Origin: Scatosoma sp045576335
GTDB taxonomy: Bacteria > Bacillota > Clostridia > Christensenellales > Borkfalkiaceae
Length of the DNA stretch: 64,000 nt
Direction: 5' to 3'
Assembly: GCA_045576335.1 (NCBI GenBank)
Contig: JAZNGH010000022.1
Span: forward strand, 1 to 64,000
Positions 8,210-17,200 of this stretch are shown piece by piece (position 1 is the first letter of the stretch; each line of letters begins with the position of its first letter). The position numbers and the translations under genes are program-made. The notes under the pieces are model-generated. The model worked only from the letters and a program-made list of their open reading frames with translations, searched no databases and was not told the origin of the DNA.

Positions 8210-9292
8210 TTACTCTCGCCTAAATTTTTCGTCCGCTTGCACCATTTTCTTATAAATCTTTTTCGCCATCAAGTAAAAGCCCAAATCGTTGGGGTGGTCG
8301 CCGTCGATGGCAAAGCTCGTTTTATCGGGGCTGTTCCACATACTCTTGCCCGAAAGGAAATACACCTTTTTATCGCCAAGCTTTCGCGCTTTTCTATACG
8401 TTGCGTGAATGATTTTCACCCGCTCCTCGTAATCGTTATCCTCCCAAAGGTTGGTCTTGGTCAAAATCAAAATCGGCGTATCGGGGTGCACTTTTCTAAA
8501 CCGTTCGTATAAGCGGAAATGCGTATTTTTCAACCATTCCAGCGGTACACCGCTGTGGTTGTAATCGCACACGAAAAAGGAACAGTCAATCGAACAAAGA
8601 TGCTCGACCATTGCCTCCTCACCCTTGCCGTTTCCGCTAAAACCGAGGTTGATATAATCGATATTATTCCATTTTTCTATGAACGCCTGATAGCAGTTAT
8701 CCGAACGCGAAGCGCAGCCGCCTTGCGTTATGGACGAGCCGTAATACAAAATAGGCTTGATATCCCTATACGCCTTACCCTTGCCTACTTTTGCGCCCTT
8801 TTCCAAGCCGATCGTAACCCCTTTCACGGGCTGATACAACGGAAAATACAAAATGTAATTACGCATTACGCCGCCTTGGAGATTGACCGTCGCGGTGTAC
8901 CCGCCGTACTCGTTTTCAAAAGCGGGCGGCAATATCTTGATATATTTTCTGTCCTTTTCCCTTTCCTCGAACAGACAAAATCCGCCCTGTCCCACGAGCG
9001 CCATGTGCGCCATAGGCCAAAGCTTTTCATATTCCACTTTGAGCTGAAAGACGGAAGAATCCGTAGAAAAGCGGATACGCCCGCCCGAGGTTTCGCGCGT
9101 TAAATTCGCTACGCCGTCGCTGACCGCTTCCGCCTTTTTCATAGGCATACGCAAAAAGCCCTCTTCCGCGTCCAAAAACACGCCGTGGAGCGCGAAACGC
9201 AAATCGGGAATTTTGTAATAATCAAATTCTTTTCCGCCGTCAACCTCTTCACGCAAATCAAATTTTTTATCAATCAAAGCAATATTTTTCAT
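8210..9292 (-). CDS. SGNH/GDSL hydrolase with N-terminal beta domain (paralogue 2)
   Basis: A 360-residue esterase with the same architecture as the 7101-8162 product. Long shared blocks include KVGKGKAYRDIKPILYYGSS, ITQGGCASR, AFIEKWNNID and NLGFSGN. The catalytic blocks are YYGSSITQGG (Ser), GFSGNGKGE (Gly), FVCDYNHSGVP (Asn) and DGDHPNDLG (Asp-His). It is probably a cytoplasmic carbohydrate esterase. The ATG at 9292 has AAGGAG nine bases upstream and overlaps the preceding stop codon by four bases. The two copies lie in tandem and differ most in the region before the Asp-His block, which suggests duplication followed by a shift in acyl or sugar preference. Confidence 0.85.
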   Translation of the reverse strand: MKNIALIDKKFDLREEVDGGKEFDYYKIPDLRFALHGVFLDAEEGFLRMPMKKAEAVSDGVANLTRETSGGRIRFSTDSSVFQLKVEYEKLWPMAHMALVGQGGFCLFEEREKDRKYIKILPPAFENEYGGYTATVNLQGGVMRNYILYFPLYQPVKGVTIGLEKGAKVGKGKAYRDIKPILYYGSSITQGGCASRSDNCYQAFIEKWNNIDYINLGFSGNGKGEEAMVEHLCSIDCSFFVCDYNHSGVPLEWLKNTHFRLYERFRKVHPDTPILILTKTNLWEDNDYEERVKIIHATYRKARKLGDKKVYFLSGKSMWNSPDKTSFAIDGDHPNDLGFYLMAKKIYKKMVQADEKFRRE

Positions 9293-9921
9293 AAACCGTT
9301 CTCCTTCATTGCTCTTATAATACTATCGGCAATTCTCTTATGACCTTTATCGCCGGGGTGCAAGCCGTCGGGTACAAGCCCGCTATCGTTAGGGTCGATT
9401 GCAATTTTTGTTCCGTCTATACAATGAAAACCAAACGCTTTTGCCCGCGTCTCAATCGCTTCTCTGTAATCCTCTAAAATAAACCCTTTTTCGTTTTTCT
9501 CCCGTTCGTAAACACGGCGAATAGGCGTCAAAACGAATACTTTATCGCCGTATTTTTTCTTGATTTTGGAATACAAAACGAACAAGCCGCCGTAAAAGGA
9601 AACGTCCGTTTTATCCTCGGGCGAACCGAGCGGAACGCCGCCGTAATTACCGTAGTCGTTCGTACCGCAAGCCAAAATCACGCAATCTCCCGCTTCCGTT
9701 TCGTCTACGAACGCGCAAAGCGCGTACGAGGGGTCGGGTTGAGAAACGGAGCTAACGGCAATCCCGTTCGACCCGTAATTGATAAGCTCGTCAAAGCCCA
9801 ACGCTTCTTGTACGAGCTTGGCAAAGGTCGGCTGGGCAACGCCCCAAACGGGCTCGCCGTTTTCAAAACGCTCGACGAATGTGCCGCGCGTAATGGAATC
9901 GCCTATCGCAATCAATCGCAT
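9289..9921 (-). CDS. Single-domain SGNH/GDSL hydrolase
   Basis: A 210-residue GDSL esterase without the N-terminal beta domain of its two neighbours. All four SGNH blocks are visible: AIGDSITRG near the N-terminus, GSNGIAVSS, ACGTNDYGN and VPDGLHPGDKGH. The small size, lack of signal peptide and position inside the glycan-utilisation operon suggest an intracellular carbohydrate or oligosaccharide deacetylase. The ATG at 9921 follows AGAGGTG by five bases and lies within the last codons of the GH95-like gene, so the two are translationally linked. It shares little beyond the catalytic blocks with the tandem paralogues downstream. Confidence 0.85.
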   Translation of the reverse strand: MRLIAIGDSITRGTFVERFENGEPVWGVAQPTFAKLVQEALGFDELINYGSNGIAVSSVSQPDPSYALCAFVDETEAGDCVILACGTNDYGNYGGVPLGSPEDKTDVSFYGGLFVLYSKIKKKYGDKVFVLTPIRRVYEREKNEKGFILEDYREAIETRAKAFGFHCIDGTKIAIDPNDSGLVPDGLHPGDKGHKRIADSIIRAMKENGL

Positions 9922-12137
9922 AAACGCACCTCTTTATCAAACGCGAGCGTAAACGTTTCGCCCTCTTTACAGCACACCGTTTGTCCGTTGGAAAAATGCA
10001 ATTCTTCTTTCCCAAAGTTGTTTTTTACGCGCACGGAAACGGGCTTTTCCGAGCGCAACGAAAACGCGCGTATCACGCCCTCGCAAGCTTCCGCGCTGAC
10101 TAGCACGCCGTCGTAGCTTCGTAAATGGCGGAAAGAGATTTTTTTCTCCCGCCACGCCGTCGGTATCGCGGGAAAGAGGTGGATATACCCCAAATGTTCC
10201 TGCAAAAGCATTTCCTGCAACGCGTCGCAAAACCCGAACGAACTTTCCAGCGTAAAGGGTCTGTAATGCAAGGTGGAATAGCCGTAATTTTTGAAATCGC
10301 CGTTGAGGTGGAAGCCGTTATCCGCAACGAAGCCGTGCGCGAACTGCCGCAGCTTTTCGTGCGCGGCGTTGCCTTGATACGCCATTGCGTAAATTTGCGC
10401 GCACATACCGAACGAAAAGCCCACCCAATTGCCCGTGCCGAGCCGCTCGATTTCGTAAATCGTTTGCTCGTAAACGGATTTGTTTTGGGGCGTATCGTAA
10501 TTGATAAGGTGCAAGGGATACATACACATAAGGTGCGAAAAATGTCTGTGACTTTCGTGTAATTTTCGCCGTTTATCCAACGCCACGCCCCCGTCTATTA
10601 AAGCGATATCGTCTAATTTTTTATAAATATTCTCATACCTGCCCCCGTCCTCGCCCAAAATTTGCGCGTAAGACACGAGCGTTTTATACAGGTATCGAAG
10701 TAGGGCAAGGTCGAAGTTGGAGTTGGGCTCTAAATACGCCTTTCTCGTTGCGTCGAAGATTTCGGGAGAGGAGGTCAGCGGCAAATACAGCTTCCCGTTC
10801 TTCTCCTCCAAAAGCACGTAAATCGCCTCGCCGATTTGTGCGAAAAACGGGTACGCGCGCTCGCGTAAAAACGCCTTATCGCCCGTGTACAAATAATATT
10901 CGTCAAAGCTTTGCGCCGTCCAAATCGTCATCGTCGGCGAAAGGGCGTACTGTGCCCAACCGCCCATAGGCTTGCCCTCGATCGTGGAAACACCGGGGAT
11001 CAACAAGCCGTCCACCCCGTAAAAATCCTTGGCGAATTTTTGATATTCCTCGCGCAAGGACCACAGATAATCGACGAACACCCTGCCCTCGTCCATACGG
11101 TTTGCTTTCAAGTACGATTGATAGGACAGCTGGGTGTTGGTATCGTGGTGATAATCCCCTTTCCACGGCGGCAGATAATCGTTGTCCGCCGTCCAAACGC
11201 CTTGCAGCGGCATAGGATAAAAACCCTTGCGCGAGCAGGACGCGAACAGATAATAGGAGCGGTAATAGGTGCGCTCCAAGAGCAAATCCCCCACCGAAAT
11301 CCTTGATTTCTCCCAGTATTTTTTCCACCAAGAAATATGCTCTTTTTTGAGCTTCTCGTAGCCTACCGCGGCGGCAGAAGTAAGCTCCGCTTTGGCAAGC
11401 GCAATAAAATCCTGCCCGTCCTTGCTCGTGGCAATCGTGAAATACAACTCGTCGTATTCCCCGACGCGTTTTCGAAGCACCGCCACGCCGTACGAAAAAT
11501 CCGTTTTCGTTTCTTGGCGATAGTAGGTATATTCCCCGTCCTTGACCACTTCTGCACGAGGATAGCGCAAGCACCCGTCCATGCTCTCGTCGCCAATTCC
11601 CGAGCCGTTCGTCCGCTCGCCGTTTTCGTCGCCCGAGATATAATCGGGCACGTGCAGTCCAAGCGAATACGCGCCCTTAACCCTCGCCGCGCCGACAAAT
11701 CTCGTCGCGCTCGTAAAGGCTTCCATTATAAGCGTTTTTTCGCCCCGAATTTCGACGCTTGCTATCGCCGTGCGTAAATTCACACGGGAGCGGATATCGT
11801 TCGATTTTGCCCCGAAATTCAACTCTATTCGCCCCGCCGTGAGCTTGGTCGGATAAGGCGTATCCTCGTAGACGGTATCAAACAGGCGGGAATACTCTTT
11901 CCAGTCCTCTTCTTTTCCGCTTTTTACGAGTGAAACGAGGTTTTGGAAGGTAAAACCGTCCTCTTGCGTTGCGGGAGCGGGGCGGTTATCCCATAAATCC
12001 ACTCTGTCGATTGCAAGGCGCAAAGGACCGTCCCCGTAAATAAGACAGCCTAATTTGCCGTTGCCGAGGGGCAACGCTTCGTCCCACGCGGTCACGCTTT
12101 TTTGATAGACGATATCGTACTTATCCAACCACCGCAT
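9912..12137 (-). CDS. GH95-like glycoside hydrolase (probable alpha-L-fucosidase or galactosidase)
   Basis: A 741-residue protein resembling glycoside hydrolase family 95. The N-terminus has AWDEALPLGNGKLGCLIYG and LAIDRVDLWDNRP, matching the usual ALPxGNGxLG..xxG opening of the N-terminal beta domain. The (alpha/alpha)6 barrel contains PPWKGDYHHDTNTQLSYQSY, equivalent to the Asn-x-Asn region of GH95, and LTSSPEIFDA with a candidate general-acid Glu. The C-terminal beta domain closes the protein. GH95 enzymes act by inversion on alpha-1,2-fucosyl and related galactosyl caps of host glycans. No signal peptide is present. The divergence at LAIDRVDLWD from the classical Asn-rich motif leaves the exact substrate open. 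AGAGGT precedes the ATG at 12137. Confidence 0.75.
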   Translation of the reverse strand: MRWLDKYDIVYQKSVTAWDEALPLGNGKLGCLIYGDGPLRLAIDRVDLWDNRPAPATQEDGFTFQNLVSLVKSGKEEDWKEYSRLFDTVYEDTPYPTKLTAGRIELNFGAKSNDIRSRVNLRTAIASVEIRGEKTLIMEAFTSATRFVGAARVKGAYSLGLHVPDYISGDENGERTNGSGIGDESMDGCLRYPRAEVVKDGEYTYYRQETKTDFSYGVAVLRKRVGEYDELYFTIATSKDGQDFIALAKAELTSAAAVGYEKLKKEHISWWKKYWEKSRISVGDLLLERTYYRSYYLFASCSRKGFYPMPLQGVWTADNDYLPPWKGDYHHDTNTQLSYQSYLKANRMDEGRVFVDYLWSLREEYQKFAKDFYGVDGLLIPGVSTIEGKPMGGWAQYALSPTMTIWTAQSFDEYYLYTGDKAFLRERAYPFFAQIGEAIYVLLEEKNGKLYLPLTSSPEIFDATRKAYLEPNSNFDLALLRYLYKTLVSYAQILGEDGGRYENIYKKLDDIALIDGGVALDKRRKLHESHRHFSHLMCMYPLHLINYDTPQNKSVYEQTIYEIERLGTGNWVGFSFGMCAQIYAMAYQGNAAHEKLRQFAHGFVADNGFHLNGDFKNYGYSTLHYRPFTLESSFGFCDALQEMLLQEHLGYIHLFPAIPTAWREKKISFRHLRSYDGVLVSAEACEGVIRAFSLRSEKPVSVRVKNNFGKEELHFSNGQTVCCKEGETFTLAFDKEVRLCD
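10634..10646 (-). repeat. Dispersed GGGGCAGGTATG motif, partial copy
   Basis: On the minus strand this reads GGGGGCAGGTATG, followed by AG. It lies inside the GH95-like gene (residues GGRY) and matches the first 12 bases of the dispersed motif described for 41615-63979. Confidence 0.5.
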
Positions 12138-12150
12138 ATATGTTTACCTC

Positions 12151-12741
12151 TTATTCTTCAATTTCAAATTCGTAAAACCGATTTATCCCCTCGCAAGCGG
12201 TCACACCCACGTGAAAGCTTTGGGGAATATCGGGATGCGTCGCCGTCAGCGTTTTTCCGTTGATATTTACGTGGATTGCGCCGTCCTTTATCGTAACCTG
12301 CAAATCCACGAGCGAGCCGTCCGCAATCGGGAATACGAGTTGCCCGATAAGCGCGACCTTTATCGGCATTTCGCCGCCCGTTTCGTCGGGCTGGATATGC
12401 CATACGTTTACGCCCTCGTCGTAGGCGACGATTTCGTAATGCACGCCGTAATAATTGCGTTCTTTCGCGGCGCAAATATCGTCGGTAAAGACAATTAACG
12501 GCGCGCCGTAATGCTCGAACGAGCATTTAGTTTTGAGCGTTACGCCTTGCGCGTATTTCTTTTTCGTAACGATACTGATATAATCGTATTTCCAGTCCCC
12601 TTTGATTTCGGGGTTATAGCGATTGACGATACAATCGTTTTCGCAATCGAATTTCGTATGCGTTTCGGTGATGAGCGAGGATACGTATATAAAATCCTCG
12701 TTTACGTCGGTATTTTTACCGAATAAATATTTTTTTGCCAT
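12151..12741 (-). CDS. Uncharacterised beta-sandwich protein of the glycan locus
   Basis: A 196-residue protein of unknown family, rich in short beta strands (YDYISIVTKKKY, VTLKTKCSFEHYG, HVNINGKTLTATHP) and without a signal peptide. The pattern resembles a concanavalin-like or laminin-G-like jelly roll such as those found beside glycosidases, but I cannot name the family. The open frame begins further upstream at 12861, inside the hairpin region and the preceding gene. The likely start is ATG at 12741, which has GAGGG seven bases before it and follows the intercistronic hairpin. The gene ends 14 bases before the GH95-like gene and is clearly part of the same operon. A sugar-binding or unusual hydrolytic role is an inference from context only. 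Confidence 0.6.
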   Translation of the reverse strand: MAKKYLFGKNTDVNEDFIYVSSLITETHTKFDCENDCIVNRYNPEIKGDWKYDYISIVTKKKYAQGVTLKTKCSFEHYGAPLIVFTDDICAAKERNYYGVHYEIVAYDEGVNVWHIQPDETGGEMPIKVALIGQLVFPIADGSLVDLQVTIKDGAIHVNINGKTLTATHPDIPQSFHVGVTACEGINRFYEFEIEE

Positions 12742-12768
12742 TTCATATCCCTCTGTATTTTTCTTACG

Positions 12769-12799
12769 CCGCGCCCCTTGCCTTCCGCAAGGGGCGCGG
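12769..12799 (-). other. Intercistronic 13-bp hairpin
   Basis: A perfect 13-bp stem (CCGCGCCCCTTGC with its complement, five-base loop) sits between the phosphoesterase stop (12813) and the next start (12741). No U-tract follows it on the minus strand, so mRNA stabilisation or processing is more likely than Rho-independent termination. Confidence 0.6.
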
Positions 12800-12812
12800 G
12801 TAAAAACCTTTT

Positions 12813-14222
12813 TTAAGCCGTAAAAGTCGTCGTAAGCGTTTGCGTAGAGGTCAAGCCCCATACGTTCGTCGCCGTAACCGTTACCGTGTAGGTCACGCCC
12901 GAAGCGAGCGCATCGGGAATCGTGAACGTTTCGTCCGCCGTGTTATTCGGCAGATAATACTGGTCGAGCAGTTTATAGGTCAAGGTGTCTTGCCCTTCCG
13001 CTTCAAGCGTGAGCGTATAACCGTACATACAGTTATCCTCTTCCGCTTGCGTGAAGGTGACTACTTTGTCCGCTACGTTGACGCTGCCGTTCGTCCAGAA
13101 GGGCGCGGTCGTGTCTTTGTAGCTCTCGTCCGTGTAGTTAAAGGTAGTCTTATCCGTAGGCTTTTCGATTTCGAAAACGAGAAGCTCGTCGCCGTCGTTG
13201 GAAGCCGCCGTCTTGGCAAGCGAATTCGTGTTGAGGTCGTACGTGTAAATGCGGACGGTGTTGTTCGCGTCCACCTCTACGATACGGAACATGCTTGCCG
13301 CCTCCGCTGCCTTTTGAATTTTACCGTCCGAAGCAAGATTTGCAATCGTATGCCCTTGCACGAACGCACCATTCAAAATTTGGTCGGAAGTACCGCTGCT
13401 CAAATACTGGAACGCGGGAACGTCTACTACCGTATAATCTTTTTGATAGATACCGCGCGTATTCAAGCCCGCGCCGTGCGAGTGTCCCGAGAAATTAACG
13501 ACTTGGGGATAGCTTTTATACGCGTTATCCACGTCGCTATTGTTTAACACAGCACTGCTTTCAGGCGTAGCCGAGCTACACACGGTGTTTTGAAGATGGA
13601 AATGCTGGAATGTGAAGATAGGCTTTTCGCTATCGTCCGCTTGCGCGATTGCAAGCTGTTCACCCAGCCAGCTGTTCCCGTTTTCGTCCGGTACGGCTTG
13701 ACTGAAATACCCCGTCGTCGTATCGTTGGACATACCGATTAAATGGAAGCCCTTTACGACGAGGTGTTTATCCAGCTCTTGGTCGACGATATTTTTGTAT
13801 ACGTCGCCGCCTTGATAAACGTCGTTTGCGGCATAGCCCTCGTACAAATCGTGGTTGCCGAGAATACTCATAAAGGTCGTTTCGCGTTTGAGGTTATTGA
13901 CTACCGCTTCACGGAAACCCGTCATTTGCGCCATGGTGTTGGTATGCGTTAAATCGCCCGAAACCACGATTGCATCAAGCGTGGTATATTCGGCGTGACT
14001 TTCCGAATACGCATAGGCTTGCTTGAAAAAGTTTTCAAAACGCGCTTGCAACGCGGGATTACTTGCCCCTGCAACGTGCACGTCCGAGCAAACCGCCATA
14101 CGGAAGATAGGCTCAAACGTGTCCGACGCGTCGGAGCTTAAACCGATTGCAAGCCCCGCCGTGCTCCCAAGAGCCACGCTCGCGCAAAGCACGCTCGCAA
14201 TAATTTTTTTAGATTTTTTCAT
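12813..14222 (-). CDS. Secreted calcineurin-like metallophosphoesterase
   Basis: A 469-residue secreted protein. A signal peptide is visible (MKKSKKIIASVLCASVALGSTAGLAIG, given here in outline only as a charged start and ~20 hydrophobic residues). The metallophosphoesterase motifs run in order: AVCSDVHVAG, VVSGDLTH, SILGNHDLYEG and FSGHSHGAG, supplying the di-metal ligands. After about residue 375 there is an Fn3-like or Ig-like tail (FTIPDALASGVTYTVTVTATN). The protein probably cleaves a phosphomono- or diester outside the cell, perhaps from phosphorylated glycans or nucleotides. The ATG at 14222 has AAGGAG six bases upstream; the longer frame from 14267 is rejected. Hairpins flank the cistron on both sides. 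Confidence 0.85.
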   Translation of the reverse strand: MKKSKKIIASVLCASVALGSTAGLAIGLSSDASDTFEPIFRMAVCSDVHVAGASNPALQARFENFFKQAYAYSESHAEYTTLDAIVVSGDLTHTNTMAQMTGFREAVVNNLKRETTFMSILGNHDLYEGYAANDVYQGGDVYKNIVDQELDKHLVVKGFHLIGMSNDTTTGYFSQAVPDENGNSWLGEQLAIAQADDSEKPIFTFQHFHLQNTVCSSATPESSAVLNNSDVDNAYKSYPQVVNFSGHSHGAGLNTRGIYQKDYTVVDVPAFQYLSSGTSDQILNGAFVQGHTIANLASDGKIQKAAEAASMFRIVEVDANNTVRIYTYDLNTNSLAKTAASNDGDELLVFEIEKPTDKTTFNYTDESYKDTTAPFWTNGSVNVADKVVTFTQAEEDNCMYGYTLTLEAEGQDTLTYKLLDQYYLPNNTADETFTIPDALASGVTYTVTVTATNVWGLTSTQTLTTTFTA

Positions 14223-14251
14223 TATATTTCTCCTTATTATCACTTGGGTAG

Positions 14252-14280
14252 GCTTGGCAAAGAACAAAGCTTTGCCAAGC
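14252..14280 (-). other. Intercistronic 11-bp hairpin
   Basis: GCTTGGCAAAG pairs perfectly with CTTTGCCAAGC around a seven-base loop, between the stop of the giant secreted protein (14297) and the phosphoesterase start (14222). There is no U-tract. It is the same type of intercistronic element as at 12769 and 18646. Confidence 0.6.
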
Positions 14281-14296
14281 GTGCCCCGCTCGTATT

Positions 14297-17200
14297 TTAG
14301 CTCGCGCTGTTCCTCAATTCACATTGGAAATTCCCAACGTACGCCTGATAATCGTCCCCATAGTTACGGCTCGTATAACAATATACAAAATTTTGATTAG
14401 GATTTCCGTTATTGCTCGCCGTGAAATTAGACCAATTCGTGATTATCCAATCAAGAGAAACCTCCAACGTATACCATTGCTGTTCTTGACAAGAAACTTC
14501 CCCATTACCTACAAAGAACGTTGATTTATTACTTGTACGCGAATCGGAATTATGCCAAAAATCAAACTGTACGTAATACGTTTGATTGGTTTCCGCCGTT
14601 TTGGTTTGCCACATTTCATAATACGCCTTGGTATGCAAACCCTTAACCGAGAACGTATACCATTGGTCACTTCCTTTATAAGGAGCGGTTACGTAGAAGT
14701 ATTCATTTGCAGCCGCACCCGTAGGAAGGTTATCCGTTACAATCGATTTACTCATAGCCGAGCCTTTGCAAAGCATATTATCCGTGGATAAACCGCTGTT
14801 CAAAAGCCAAACCATACCGTCCGCGGAATTATAGAAATCCACCTTCGTTTGGAAATGTACGATATCGTAGCAATCAAAGCCCGTACTTGCCGTAACCGTG
14901 CAAACGCCCTCTATCTTATCCCAATCGGTCACAACTTCACCGTTCACCTTCCACGTAAGAGCAAGGGACGAAAGTGCAGTCGTTTCATCTTCCGTAAGCG
15001 CAACCGCCGTATAAAGCTCTGTGAAATCATAATCTTCTACGCCGTTGAGATCTACGAGCGTCGTCGTGCTCGATTTGTCGATATATACGTCGGAATTGCT
15101 GTTAAAGACGGTTTTCACGTTACCGAAATAGAAATCCATAGTAACGTTTTCACCCGTATAATTCGAACCGTCGGTCCAAGTAACCATATTCGTATACGAC
15201 CAAGCCGCTATACTCGTCTTGGAGGCATCAACAAAATTATCGTAATACGTAATTAGTTTTCCAAGAGAACAAGTATACGTCCATTGCGTATCTTCACGCA
15301 CTTGTTCAGGTTTTAATTCACCACAATCGAACATCGACCAATAACCTGTATTACCAAAGCCTGCACTAAATGAAATTTCAACATTCGTGCTGTAATACAC
15401 GTCGTACGAAATAGTAAAAGACGCACCGAGTGCCGTTGCTTTATCTTGCCACATTTGATAATATTTCTTGCTGTGACGGAGCACGGACAGCTTGAAATTA
15501 CCCTTACAATCCGTAGAAGATACACGATAATATTCACCAGCACTCAAAGAAGAAGGCAAATTATCTTTCACGATACTTACGGTTGCTTTCGTGTCTTTAA
15601 TAAGCACGTCGCTCGTTTTTAAGCCGCTCGTAGGTGCCCAAACGAGCCCGTCCGCTTCTTTATAGAAATCGATTGCAGCTTTGAAATATACGATATCGTA
15701 CGCGCCGAAAATGCTTTCGGAAAGCGTGACCTCGTACAAACCGTCAAGCGTTTCCACGTCTACTTGCGAGCTTACCGCCTCCCCGTTGAGCTTCCACGTC
15801 AAACGGCTTAAATTCTCTTCGCCGATTGCCGCTTTATCGTCAGCGGAAAGCAAGCTCGTCAAATCGTATTTACCCGTTACGCCGTCCGTCGTTTCAAGCT
15901 TAACGTCAGACGAATAATCGCGTACCGTTACGCCGTTCTTGAACGTAGTACGGAAATTACCGATATACATTTGCATATCCGCGTCTGCCGTTATTGAACT
16001 CGTCTTATGCGCGTCAAACCAACCGAAGAAGTTATTGCCGTGCGTACCGCAATTCGTTACGCTGTCATTTTCAAAGTTTGCATAGTTATTCAACAAGGAA
16101 GCCAGCGTTGCCTTGATTGTCGTTACCGTTTCAAGAGCTACCTGTTGTGCCGTACCGCCAAGTACGTTTTCGTCCGTTCTCGTCGTACCGCCGTATACGA
16201 AGGTCGTATAATATTTGCCCCAACCGCTGGAATAAGGAAGTTCCGCCGTCGTGGTGTAATAAATATCAAACGCAATCGTATAGGACGAGCCGCTCTTTAC
16301 CGCTTCTTCTTGCCACATCTGATAGTAAGCCAAGCTGTGCCCCGTAATGGAGAACAAGAAATTCTTGCTGTCACCGATACTTTCAGAAGCAATATAATAG
16401 TATTCGTCCGCCGTCAAGCCCGAAGGCAAATTCTCGGTGGCAATCGATACCTGTGCATTCGTCTTTTTCAGGTATACGTCGCTCTTCTTTAAGCCGCTCG
16501 TAGGCGCCCAAACAAGTCCGTCGGCAGAGTTGTACAAGTCTACTTTATCTTCGTAAAGAACGATATTTCTACCCTCTTTATTCAATACCGCTTTGACCGT
16601 ATATACCCCCTCCAAATCGGCAAGCTCGAACGAGGTAACGCCGTCTACCGACCAAGTCACTTCGCCCTCTTGTTTGAAAATAGCAAACGCCGCCTGTTGA
16701 TTTTCGTCAAGCAACGCTTCTTCCAGATACGTTGCGCCGTTCAAATCGGCGAGCTTATCGCTATCCTTCAACGTTTCATAGGTGATTGCAAAATTCGCAA
16801 AATACCACTCCGCGCTATTCGCTGCGTCGTCGCCACGAAGCGCGCCGCCGTAAGACTGATAGAACGTGCCGTCGCTTTCAAATAACGCCTTGCCTTCAAG
16901 GATATAGGAAAGCGGAACGGTGATCGAATACCATTCGTTTACCGCAACCTCCGTCCAAGTGTCCGTATTGGCAAAACCGACCATCGTCGTAACAATTTGC
17001 GCACTTGCGCCGTCGTTTTGCGTTGCCGTTACGTAATAATCGAACGAAATCTGCATACCCCAGCCGCTATATTTCTCCGCATACGCTTCGTAATACGCCT
17101 TGCTGTGGCGGGAAAGGAAGTTGAATGCAAACGCTTCATCCTTACCGCTCACCTTGAACGCGTCGCCGTTTGCCGTAAGTCCCGTAGGAACACTCGCACT

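Noticed and set aside
12769..12799. Rho-independent terminator after the phosphoesterase gene
   Set aside because: The stem is strong but the minus-strand sequence after it is A-rich with no U-tract, so it is listed as an intercistronic hairpin.
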